Source: Glutinoglossum americanum (taxonomy: Eukaryota; Ascomycota; Geoglossomycetes; Geoglossales; Geoglossaceae). Taken from it: DNA of 31,380 nucleotides. Made by a program: the position numbers and the translations under genes. Positions 11,778 through 20,570 of the stretch are shown here, in pieces; position 1 is the stretch's first letter, and every line of letters starts with the position of its first letter. The notes under the pieces are model-generated. The model searched no databases. It saw only the letters and a list, made by a program, of their open reading frames with translations, and was not told where the DNA came from. The DNA lies in the NCBI GenBank assembly GCA_020080175.1, contig JAGHQL010000239.1, positions 1 to 31,380 on the forward strand, in the 5' to 3' direction.

Positions 11778-12569
11778 ATGTTCTTTTCTCTTCGCCTCGC
11801 GATCGTCGTTCTAGCGACGGTCACGCATGCTCTCCTCGTCTCCGGGGCTGGTTTGCAGCCCGAGCTGACGGCCTCTATCGTGTCTACGACTGAGTACCTG
11901 TTGCAGCTTAGCTGTGTTCAGAACTGTATATGGCATCAAGGTGCATATGACGATGTGGTGGACTACATCGGCTGTGGGCATCCATACCTAAACGGCTGTG
12001 TCTGCAGCAGCGACCTGGCCTCGTCCGCAACATCGTTCCTTTCCTCGTGCATCTCAGCCAGTTGCGTCTCTAAGCCTGATGCGATCACTCACGCACTTTC
12101 CGTGTATAGTGTTTATTGCAATGGCGACGCAAGTGTTCTGACAACAAGCGACTCGGGTCGAAGTAAGTTCATAGTTACAGCCCATTTTCAGCCTGCCTAC
12201 TGAAGCCTCTCTGTCCTGGAATGAATAGCTACAGCGCTTACAACAAGTACAACGAACCCTACCGCAACAACCCTGAGCACACGCACATCAACCTCGACGA
12301 CCTCAGCACCGCAGGAGGGCCTCGGCCCAGCCGCTAAAGCGGGAATAGGGACTGGTGTAGGAGCTGGAGTTGTTCTGCTTCTAGCAGCTATTGCGTTAGG
12401 ACTCGACCATTCAAGGAAGACTCCAAGGATACCGACAGATCTCACGGCATCAGGTTCTCATGGCGGATCAGAGATGGTGGAACTGGATGGCGTACCACAA
12501 AATGAGTTGGAGGTTAGGGAGCCAGCACAGGAGTTATGGGGTAGTCCTAGAGCGACGGAAGATCGATAA
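11778..12569 (+). CDS. CFEM-like cysteine-rich cell-surface protein with one membrane helix
   Basis: Two exons (11778-12162, 12229-12569; 66-nt intron) give 241 aa. A CAG six bases further on is an alternative acceptor in the same frame. Residues 1-23 are a signal peptide starting MFFSLRLAIVVLAT. Eight cysteines follow at 46, 50, 66, 74, 76, 91, 96 and 114, spaced C-x3-C-x15-C-x7-C-x-C-x14-C-x4-C-x17-C, very close to the fungal CFEM domain. A Ser/Thr-rich, probably O-glycosylated stalk (about 115-160) leads to a membrane helix (about 166-187) and a cytoplasmic tail with an ELDG motif. CFEM proteins act at the cell surface in haem uptake, adhesion or host sensing. The Asp just before the CxC pair, which binds haem iron in studied members, is Asn here (LNGCVC), so haem binding is doubtful. 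ATG at 11778 was chosen because the signal peptide starts there, although the frame is open further upstream. Confidence 0.85.
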
Positions 12570-14805
12570 CAAGCATCGGTATGTGGTCACGCCCTTTCCG
12601 TTTCAATCTATTCTAGGAGAGGGGATAGTTCCCCATCCCAATTGAAGAAGCCCGACTAATACCATAGTTACTCCCCTCTCGCGAAGAACAGCCCAACTCC
12701 GCCATCAGGATACCTTCTCGATTGGGCTACCCAAACTAGACAATGCTTCCGAACGCTATGAAACCTCTATCCGGTTTGGCAGTTACATTTGTCCGTGGGC
12801 GAACTTTATAGTTGTCCCGCAGGTTATATATATCTTTGTACAGACTAAGCACTATAATGCCCTCGACGAGCTATAAACTCTTAATTCAAATGAAGAAACG
12901 ATTTAACCCTTAGAGCGGGGATGGAGTCGTCAAGGAAGACTTGGTCGTACCTACCGTTAACTAGTGAGGGCGGGTGAGCAAAGTTGGCACAAAGGCTCAG
13001 GGCGAAGATCGCATCAGCCAAAGCACGTATTTCTCTACCTTTGCGCGCACAACGCGTAATCGCGATCTCGACGTTCTACTTGATGGATATTCGTCGGGCG
13101 CTTCGCCGCTATCGATAGATACAGCCGCGGCGAAACTGCAGTTTGGGGCCGCTCAATGCCCGCTTGTTGCGGAAACTAACGAGAAACCCCATGCTGCATT
13201 TTGGGCTCGGGGGAGCGGTTGCGCGAGTTGCACTAGACGGACCCAGTTTGAGATATTTTCCATATTACATTTCATTCAAGCCACTTGTCGCCGCTGGGGT
13301 GCTTGGAACTGAGACTCATGCGCGAGGGCGAAAAGGCGACGTATTTGGCGCAAATAAGGGAAAGGAAATGTTGATGTCTAATTGAATGATAAGAGTATGA
13401 CACTCTACGTTTTTGTTGTTTGGTGAACAACGATCCGAGAGCTCCCGGTCGGGATCAGAGCACTCTGCGCGTCTTCGTGGTAAAATCTGGTGCCTTTTGG
13501 CGGTGCAGCCACGCCGCAGTTAACGGAATAGCCTTCACGTTCCAAATATGGCTAGGAAAAAGGCTAGAGATAAATTATAGGGAGTTTTGGAAATAGAAAC
13601 GGACTTCCGGATATTCTCTTCTATCCGTACAGCAATAAGGATTCCCGGTCGGAGAATTCTTGCCTCGCTCCTTGCGCATCCGGAGTTTCCCTGGGGAATA
13701 CCGATAAAGCTCACTAACGACTAGAACCGCTAAACAAAGGGGTGGCGTTTTTGGATGGAGAGCTTCAGTGACCGGGGTGCGGGTCTCCAGTGGAATAGGA
13801 TGCCTTTAAATGTTCTGTCGAGCCGATGGGGCGCTTTCGTGGCGGCAGGGGCAAATAATCAGGATGCACCTGTTCACATTGGATGGAAGGGGAAACTTTT
13901 GAAGGGTTTCCAAGGGCCTTTGATCCGTCGCTGTTTTAATAGTGGCCGACTTTTCAAGAGGAAATTCGAGCAACCGTGGCCCTTCGGGAGAGGCTGCTTT
14001 AAGGTTTCCCGCAGAGTCCGCAAGGACCTGCGAAAATGCTGCGATTACTCGCCAGAACACACCGAAACTGACAGCCTGCAGCCCTTGATTTTACAGCACC
14101 AGGTAGTTAGTGTATATGAGACAGTATGCAGAACTATGTTAATTTGGCTGGGATTGTTTGTTCTACGTTCAGGAACTCGCCGCCGGGCTCGATGGGCAGC
14201 CCCCGCGAACCAGCTGGTGGGCACGGGCGCACCTATTGAGCCACGGCGGGAGCGAGTCGATGACTCGACTAGCCGCTGTTGTCCAACGGTGGCTACGCCC
14301 ATATCTCATCAACACCGAGTCCCTATGGTTTAGCACGCTCGCGTCTATGTAGGTGCTACGGGTACCCTGAATCGCGCATCTTTGGATATCGCCGTTTGCC
14401 TTGGTCGCTTTCAAACCGTTAAACCGGTGTGCCGTGGCGCAAACAAGGAGACGCGCCACGATACCGATGACACCGCTACACTTCGCGTGCTGGGAGAAAC
14501 TACCACACGGTGGTCGGCTACTTGATATAATAAACGGTTAGAGCCGAAACGTATAGACTAGTTGATGGAATGGAGTTGCTTGAACGGCTTATTATATATC
14601 GAATCACCGCCGGCCGAGTGCCTCTTAGCTGGTGGCTAGCTATATCAAATGAAAAAAAAAGCTCAATTCGAGCCCAAGAATATACCTAACGCACATTAAA
14701 GGGCAACTCTACAAGAGGAAGTGGTCGGGATGCTAATCGGCCTAGCAAGCGAGCTGGAATTTAACACGAGATTTAGTATAGGTAGGGGGTTCAGCCGGTA
14801 GACAC
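12570..14805. other. Long stretch without a recognised gene
   Basis: No gene with family motifs or convincing splice sites was found in 2.2 kb. The longest plus-strand frame is 13755-14333 (192 aa, Arg-rich, many isolated Trp and Cys); it matches nothing I know and is shadowed by minus-strand frames. A GC-rich stretch at about 14175-14340 is open in two plus frames and could be a decayed coding remnant. No tRNA was seen. Confidence 0.4.
14524..14600. repeat. Short imperfect inverted repeat (MITE-like?)
   Basis: GATATAATAAACGGTT at 14524-14539 and GAACGGCTTATTATATATC at 14582-14600 are imperfect reverse complements around a core of about 40 bp. It could be a tiny MITE or a chance hairpin in AT-rich DNA. 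Confidence 0.3.
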
Positions 14806-15015
14806 GATACTCGGCCAGGTTACCCCAAGTCGTCAGAGAATAATAGGGAATACTGTAAGTAGCTCGGAAACGATAGGGTACACTGTACCCTACCACTCCT
14901 TGGCAGGTTATCCTAAGTCATCAGAAAATGATAGAGAATACTGTAAGTAGCTCAGAAACAATAGTGTATAACGTACCCTATCGTTTCTCGGCAAGTTACC
15001 CCAATCGGCTAAAAA
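14806..15015. repeat. 88-bp tandem repeat, two units and a partial third
   Basis: The CAGGTTA/CAAGTTA anchor recurs at 14816, 14904 and 14992, a fixed 88-bp period. The full units share GAATACTGTAAGTAGCTC. Many differences are G/A or C/T (CGTCAGAGAATAA against CATCAGAAAATGA; CCCCAAG against TCCTAAG), as RIP would leave. Unit 1 holds AGGGTACACTGTACCCT (14874-14890), an inverted repeat. The array ends just before the MULE. Confidence 0.8.
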
Positions 15016-15296
15016 AAAAATAATAAAAGTATAATATAATTTAGGGATAATTACTAGCTCTTGTGATAACTACTTATATAAGCTGAGCCGCAAAGGTTGG
15101 GTGCCGCGAGTGTTAAGGCCGAGCTAGCCTTAAGGGGTGATTATGGTATTGACCGATGAGGTTCCCTTCAGGACCCTCCTCGGCCTTCTATATATACTAA
15201 TGGCCCTGAGGAGCCTATGGGTAAGGACCTGCCCAGTTCCCTCCATAGATACGTACAGACCTCTCACCTCCGGGCATGCTTTCATTGAGAAGTCCT

Positions 15297-15527
15297 TATG
15301 ATGCCCATATAGTTCCCTTACCACTGGCCATACCTTCCACCGCTGGCCATACTCCTATATAGAGTTTCTATGATGTTTATGCGATTCCTTCGCCACCGGC
15401 TGTACTCCTATATAGAGTGCCTATGATGCCCGTACAGTTCCTTCACTGCCAGCCGTGCTCCCATGTGGAGTTCCTATGATGCCCATATGGTTTCTTCACT
15501 GCCGGCCATGCTCCCATATGGAGTTCC
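15297..15527. repeat. 53-bp tandem repeat inside the MULE
   Basis: Three consecutive 53-bp units (15369-15421, 15422-15474, 15475-15527) follow a longer 72-bp unit (15297-15368) that contains an extra partial duplication. Each begins TATGATG and ends near GGAGTTCC/AGAGTGCC. It lies in the non-coding part, downstream of the transposase gene. Confidence 0.85.
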
Positions 15528-15679
15528 TTCATGACGTCATTGGTGGAGCTTTGCGGGCCCCATTCGTATGTCACCGGCTTAATGTATTATGTATAGGGTA
15601 GTTCCTCCTATGCTCTGCTGGCTTTCCTCAGGGCTAGCCCTCCTTCTCAGCTTATTTGGTGGCCCACCGGGCCCTTACC

Positions 15680-15691
15680 TGGTGGCCACCA
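15680..15691. repeat. 12-bp perfect palindrome
   Basis: TGGTGGCCACCA is its own reverse complement. It sits in a GC-rich patch of the MULE between the tandem repeat and the transposase stop. Significance unknown. Confidence 0.5.
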
Positions 15692-15844
15692 TAACAGCTC
15701 TGTAATAGTACCTAAAGCTCTTGTTAGAACTATAATACTCTTACTTAAAACAGATAATAATAACATATGTAATACTATTTTAAACTCGTAATACATTTCT
15801 ATAGCTGCGACGATTATGTCCCTTCTCTTTGTAATGGCTACAAG

Positions 15845-17476
15845 TTACCACTCGACTCCCATTCTCATCACGATGAAATCTTTGCTTTTTGGATGCTCTC
15901 GCTGCTTTGCAAGCACTGGTGCTTCACAATCACTATTCTCTTCCACTAGATCTTCTTCATGTATTGGCTGCATAGATATTAAATATGCTATACGATAGTA
16001 ATCAATCGAATAGTACTCATTGACGTAATCACAAGGGTTATGAGCTTGATGTAAACATACAGCAATAGCATGTCGGTATGGAAGACAATACTTCTGAAAT
16101 TTATCACAGGTACATGACTGTTTTCCTAAGTTAACAATATGACTTGTTCCATCAAGTACAAATGCCTGTGCTAAGCCGTTATCTGCTGATTTGATATGAT
16201 AACGTCGGGATTGTTGATAGTTTTTATCAAGTAGGGTTTGTGTATAGTCTGTAATACGGAGAGACTAATGAGGCTGAGTATGTTGATCATGTAATATAAT
16301 TATTACTTTCATTCATATCACAAGAAAAAGGCCTAGAATCGGAAAATCACAATAGCTATCCCAGGAGGAATTGATTGATTCCACAATGTTTGAAGTAATA
16401 TGCCCAAATCGAGGTACCAGAAAGGCATATTGTACCCATGTTTCATGTGAAATATTGTTAATATACTCTGCTACTAGTATGCTTATCTCTTTGACTGCAA
16501 ACAAAGTCTCCACAAAATCATGCTCATTTCATACATAAGTAGCTTTCCAAAAAGCATTTCGAGCCGGCAATCTGAAATGCTTCTGTATATTATCGGTAAG
16601 GTGTTGACAGCAATGTGAGTGATGAGCGCTAGGAAAAACTTCCGATACTGCACTTTGCAAGCTCTTATCCCGATCACTTATAATCACTACTCCTTCTGTA
16701 TCTATCCCATAAAACCACTCTTTCATATGACCAAGAAACCATGCCCAATTGTACTTATTTTTAATTGGAACTATAGCCCAAGCTAATGGAAGGATCTCGT
16801 TATTGCCATCAAGTGTACAAGCAACCAGGAGGGTCATTCGGAAGCGGGACTTCGTGTGGCATCCATCTAGCACAATAAATGAATGGCATGTCTCATATGC
16901 AGCTCTCAATGCTTCTGGAATAACAACCCCATGATAAAATCGGCTGCTCTGAGTTTCAATAGAAATATGATTGTGGTTATCATGATTGTCAATGACTGAC
17001 AACATTGCTGGAAGCTTCTTGAAGCATTCAACTTCATCACCTTCTAGTTCTGCCTGTAGAACTTCTCATATATGTCATGCTTGTTGATAGCTGACTCTAG
17101 CGTTTCCATGCTGAATCCATTCTGTGCTTTGGATTTGAGATGGTAAAATGTCTCTGTTATCTGCTACTGCTGCTCAATGCCGATCGACAAGAAATGAAAC
17201 TGAACTTACTTGACAAAAGCCTGTATGGGTAATAGGGCTACATGAATGAGGGGTATAACGTGTAACATGAACTTTAGAGTCTTTTAAAACAGCTGCTCGT
17301 ATACCAAATTTACAAAACTTATTATGACAAGCTATCATATAATAAGTTCTATCAGAATGAGAAACAATATAAGACTCTCCTATGCCTGTAATATAGTCTC
17401 AGATTGTGTCACGCGCTAAGCCTAAGGTCTCGAAATCAGCTTGAAGTACAGCTGGAATAGATCCTGTCGCTGCCAT
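15845..17476 (-). pseudogene. MULE transposase with seven in-frame stops (RIP-like)
   Basis: One reading frame runs from ATG at 17476 to TAA at 15845 (544 codons) without any frameshift. The first third is a DNA-binding-like region with C/H residues (ACHNKFCKFGI). The DDE core has VLDGCHTKSR (first Asp), LPLAWAIVPIKN and VIISDRDKSLQSAV (second Asp), HCCQHLTDNI, and SNIVESINSSW, which carries the probable Glu. A SWIM zinc finger follows (SCTCDKFQKYCLPYRHAIAV), but the Cys usual before RH is Tyr. Seven stops interrupt the frame: TGA at 17399, 17174, 17075, 17066, 16529 and 16313, and TAG at 16265 (lower coordinates). At least TI-stop-DYIT, RH-stop-AAVAD and QA-stop-HI-stop-EVLQ read naturally with Trp, so TGG to TGA. 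The Cys-to-Tyr change is also G to A. Only transitions with no indels is the RIP pattern. It would cut and paste DNA if whole; it cannot be functional now. Confidence 0.9.
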
Positions 17477-17877
17477 ATTGAGAGTACAATGAAGAGTTGA
17501 AATTGTAAGGAACTCAACTTCCACAAAGCCGATTCCTAAAGTACCTGTGACAGCATAACGTCACTGGGTCGCTGGAGCACAGCGAGCAAGGTATGATATA
17601 TCACAATCTCGAGTCTATAGTAGCTAGGCGATTACAAGTATGTGTTGTATAGTTATAAGATTTATAGGACAATGAAGGAACGTATATGAGAATAGATAGC
17701 AATAGACTTGATTCTCATCTTGCTAGAAAAATTGATCGCTAGCCTCCTTACGAGGCCAGTGGGAAGGCTATTTATCTGTGTGCATCTTGGCGACTGCACA
17801 GGGTTTACCCTATGTGTGACTGCTACACACCACACAGCAAGCGACAGTGCCTCCATGCAGCCTATTATATATAATTT

Positions 17878-17906
17878 CTAAGCATTCAAAAATTTTGAAT
17901 GCTTAG
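17878..17906. repeat. Perfect palindrome, 14-bp arms
   Basis: CTAAGCATTCAAAA is followed by one base and then its exact reverse complement. It lies upstream of the transposase start, between it and the right end of the MULE. Confidence 0.9.
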
Positions 17907-17913
17907 AGACTTA

Positions 17914-17937
17914 GTCAGCCTCTGCCCAGAGGCTGAC
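17914..17937. repeat. Perfect hairpin, 11-bp arms
   Basis: GTCAGCCTCTG and its exact reverse complement are separated by CC. It starts only seven bases after the previous palindrome, so the two form a tandem pair of cruciform-prone sequences near the MULE end. Confidence 0.9.
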
Positions 17938-17950
17938 AAAGCAATGAAAA

Positions 17951-18055
17951 AGTGGTAAGCGAGTAATTATTTTCAAAAAGAGTGGTAGTTCGGTTAATGA
18001 GTGTGGTAGGCCAGTAATTATTTTCAAAAACAGTGGTACGCGAGTAATTATCCCT
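17951..18055. repeat. Subterminal repeats at the right MULE end
   Basis: Four units start at 17951, 17981, 18001 and 18032. Each opens with GTGGTA, and three continue into nCnAGTAATTA, two of them with TTTTCAAAAA. The last unit runs into the terminal inverted repeat. Subterminal repeats of this kind are often transposase-binding sites; here that is inference. Confidence 0.7.
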
Positions 18056-19280
18056 ATAATTTATCTCGTTAGGGGCTTCTAAAACTTCCTCGTACATAAT
18101 CTTTACGCCGTCTCTTGATTTCTTGTTGTCTTTCCTCTTGAACTTTAGCTGGAAGTTCTTCGCCAATATCCGCGGCGGCGTGCTCTTCCCGGACTACTAC
18201 TCGGACCGTTGTCCGCTGGACTGGTCTGGTTCCGCATGGCTGGGAGATGCCGACTACTGCTCCCCGGGGATTCGTCCGGTAGGGCATACGGGTGCGTGCG
18301 AGCCCTCTGGTGCGTTTATCCTCCCGGATTACTTGCTTGACATGTTCGGTAAAACCCCAAGAGAGCGGATCAGTGTGGGCTTTGCGGGGATTTGATATGG
18401 TGTCTATAGGCTTTAAGAGATCGGGTGGATCTATGGCGGTAGATATGTGGATATGGCTCTAGCTTGGTTCCAACGTAGGATTCATAGAATTTTCTGGAAG
18501 CTACTGCCTGCCCCTAGCTAAACGTCTCTCCGATCCCCATCTTGTGCCCCGCTCTTCGCCATTTTTGTGGGAGGTGTGTTGCGCTTAGGCTATGTAAACT
18601 AGGATGGCACTCACAGAATAGAATAGAATCAATTGCTTAGCTATCAAACCGAACAGAGCCGGGGCTTGTTGCATACATAGGTGCCGGCGAGGCTGTGGGT
18701 AGGATGATGATTGGCGCCAATATATTGGTAATCGGCATTCTACTGGATCGGCGGCTGGGCATACTTTAACACGCTGGGATGAGTTTAACAGGAGCGATTC
18801 GCGTAGTCAGGCTCCTTATTTGCATCGATTTACGCGGTACAGCACCTCCATGTGGAGTGTTTGCTATATTTTTCGTAAGCCAGCACCGATGGAACACCTT
18901 TTTCACCGCGCACGAGATAAGAATTTTTTTTTATGCAAACGATACCAGTGATATATTGGTAAGCTAAGCTACACAGGACATATGCGGGTCCCACTGCGAG
19001 TACCAGCGAGCCACCTTCTAGTCACCCCAGCTGGTATTTGGGGAGACGCCTCCCGAAAGACAAGTTGATTCGCCATCCATTAACTATGTAACTATGTAGG
19101 GACTTTTTCCATGATCTCACCATTGTTTCACCGCCTCGATTCCTGTGCCCAACCCCCGCCAAACCGTCTCCACCGCCGACATTGCTCCGCCATACTGCTC
19201 CCTACCCGAGAGTTCGCCATGACATCCCATATTCATTCGCCTGAGACATTTGTCCGGCTCCGAGAGCCAATTTTGAAGTT

Positions 19281-19941
19281 GTTGTAATGGTGGCGCGGGT
19301 ATGCTGCTCGGCAGCATGCATGGTTCCGCTGGACTGGTCTCGTGCCGCATAAGGGTCTTGGATTGCCGTTTGCTGCCCCTGCCTTACACCGGTGGCGTCT
19401 CTATGTACTCCGCTCCGTCAAAAAAAAAAATCTGCTTTACACGCCCGCTATGTGCCCATAACAGCAGCCAAGTCAATAAGAGTCGGCCCTTTACGGGCCA
19501 TCGTCCCTGGAACTGGTTCCGACACCACTGCTTCACCTGGAGTCACATACCACTTACCCGCTTACCGTCCCCAATCACTGAGGTTCGAAGTTCTCTACAA
19601 CGCAAGGATGTAATCCTTACCTAAAAGGCTAATGCTTACTGTTGTCATATGCTAAACAGCTGCTTTCACATTCAACATGTAGAAGGAGTCTATGACGACA
19701 CTTACTCACTAGATCCACTGTTTTGTGGCTCACCAATAGACTCAGCCTGTCTATTGTTATGAGCACGCGATGGCGTGTAAAGTAGGCCTGAATTGAATAA
19801 ACGGAATACGCGGAGACGCCTTCTATATAAGCCAAGTATAACAAACGGAAATTCTGAGACCGGAAGAAGCCCCTATGCAATACGAGAACCACTTTCGCAG
19901 GGGTATGCATGCCGGCAAGAAGCATACCTACACTACCATTG
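19281..19941. repeat. Imperfect inverted repeat, about 660 bp, from a dispersed repeat family
   Basis: The left arm (from 19281) and the right arm (ending 19941) are diverged reverse complements over roughly 190 bp each. Shared blocks include the GCATGCAT core, a TCTCGT-GCATA block and CTTTACACGCC...CATAACA. The outer 90 bp of each arm belongs to the family also found at 19962-20052 and 21051-21148. It may be a small non-autonomous transposon with long inverted repeats, or two copies inserted head-to-head. Confidence 0.6.
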
Positions 19942-19961
19942 GAATCTAACGTAAAGCAAGA

Positions 19962-20052
19962 GCAGCAAACGATGATCCGAGACCTCCATGCAGCGCGAGA
20001 ATCACTTCCGCGGGAGCATGCATGCTGCCAAGCGGCATACCCGCACCACCAC
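19962..20052. repeat. Dispersed repeat of about 95 bp, copy upstream of the effector-like gene
   Basis: This copy has CCGCGGGAGCATGCATGCT, identical to 21051-21148, in the same order ATCCGAGACC, GAGAA, CCGCGG core, GGCATACCCGCACC. The core contains the palindrome AGCATGCATGCT and a GCTGC/GCAGC-type stem. It begins about 20 bp after the inverted repeat ends and lies 66 bp upstream of a TATA box. Confidence 0.7.
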
Positions 20053-20117
20053 TCTAAAAATCCACATTATCAATCCTACCCGCCGCGGGGCGCTAGGCGT
20101 CTACCAGCGCTGCTTAG

Positions 20118-20126
20118 TATAAAATA
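20118..20126 (+). promoter_or_regulatory. TATA box of the effector-like gene
   Basis: TATAAAATA lies 172 bp upstream of the ATG at 20290 and is followed by a pyrimidine-rich, CTTCTTCC-containing stretch suited to transcription start. Inferred from sequence and position only. Confidence 0.5.
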
Positions 20127-20289
20127 GGCACACTACGCTCGAGCTTCTTCCTATCATTCAATCTACGCTTTGCCCATTATTCACATCCCGTCCTGGGCCT
20201 TTTTTTATAAATCAATTCAACATTCCATCCATCGTTCGTATTCCGTCCCCCACACGAACCCCACACTCATAGTTCAGTCCTGCTCCAAG

Positions 20290-20570
20290 ATGACAAACGG
20301 CGTTACAAAATTCTTTGCGCTTGTCCTCCTGTTGCTGCATCGTGAGTCCGAGAACCGCATTGTTCTGATCCTGTCGATGGTCGTCACGCTAACAGTTTTA
20401 TTCTTCCGCTAGTGGCTGCTCTAGTCGTCGGTCGGGGCACACAGCCCGTTGGCAGTCCTTGCACAGGGGACTCCAATTGCGCTCTCGGTTGCTGCGGCTT
20501 CAATTCGGGCAAATGTGAAATACCTGCGCTCGCCGAGCAGGATGGGGGCTGTGGATTTAGCGAGGCGTAG
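20290..20570 (+). CDS. Small cysteine-rich secreted protein, BAS2-like candidate effector
   Basis: Two exons (20290-20341 and 20413-20570; a 71-nt phase-1 intron with a GTGAGT donor and CTAG acceptor) give 69 aa. Residues 1 to about 24 form a signal peptide rich in Leu and Val (KFFALVLLLLHLAALVVG). The mature part is about 45 aa with six cysteines at 34, 40, 44, 45, 52 and 64, in the pattern C-x5-C-x3-CC-x6-C-x11-C, including NCALGCCGFNSGKCE and DGGCGF. From memory this is the pattern of biotrophy-associated secreted protein 2 (BAS2)-like proteins of plant-infecting ascomycetes, short apoplastic or interfacial proteins secreted during biotrophic growth. Family membership is inference; the secreted, disulphide-rich nature is read directly. 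The frame is intact. It stands alone in repeat-rich DNA with a dispersed-repeat copy on each side, typical for effector genes. Confidence 0.8.

Larger units (their letters stand above)
15043..18055 (-). mobile_element. Mutator-like (MULE) DNA transposon, 3.0 kb, inactivated
   Basis: The ends are 13-bp perfect terminal inverted repeats: AGGGATAATTACT at 15043-15055 and its reverse complement at 18043-18055, extending to 16 bp with one mismatch. They are flanked by ATAATTT on both sides (15036-15042, 18056-18062), a possible 7-bp target duplication. That is shorter than the 8-11 bp usual for MULEs and AT-rich, so it may be partly chance. Inside lie a minus-strand MULE transposase (15845-17476), a 53-bp tandem repeat on the left, and two palindromes plus subterminal repeats on the right. 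The uninterrupted ends and the absence of frameshifts in the transposase suggest one fairly young insertion that was then hit by point mutation. Confidence 0.75.
18063..20117. other. Repeat-rich stretch without a recognised gene
   Basis: Directly beside the MULE a minus-strand frame is open from about 18410 to 18069. It reads an Arg/Glu-rich peptide with EELPAKVQEERQQEIKRRRK near its end, and could be a fragment of a gene or element interrupted by the MULE; I do not recognise it. The rest holds short frames without motifs, a poly-A run (about 19421-19431), and the inverted repeats listed separately. No tRNA was found. Confidence 0.4.

Noticed and set aside
13755-14333. A 192-aa plus-strand frame as a gene
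   Set aside because: No motif, no splice support, unusual composition, and competing frames on the other strand.
18212-18227. A fifth copy of the dispersed repeat, from a 16-bp exact match to 19325-19340
   Set aside because: The match stops after about 30 bp, and the palindromic core is absent, so chance or a tiny fragment is as likely.
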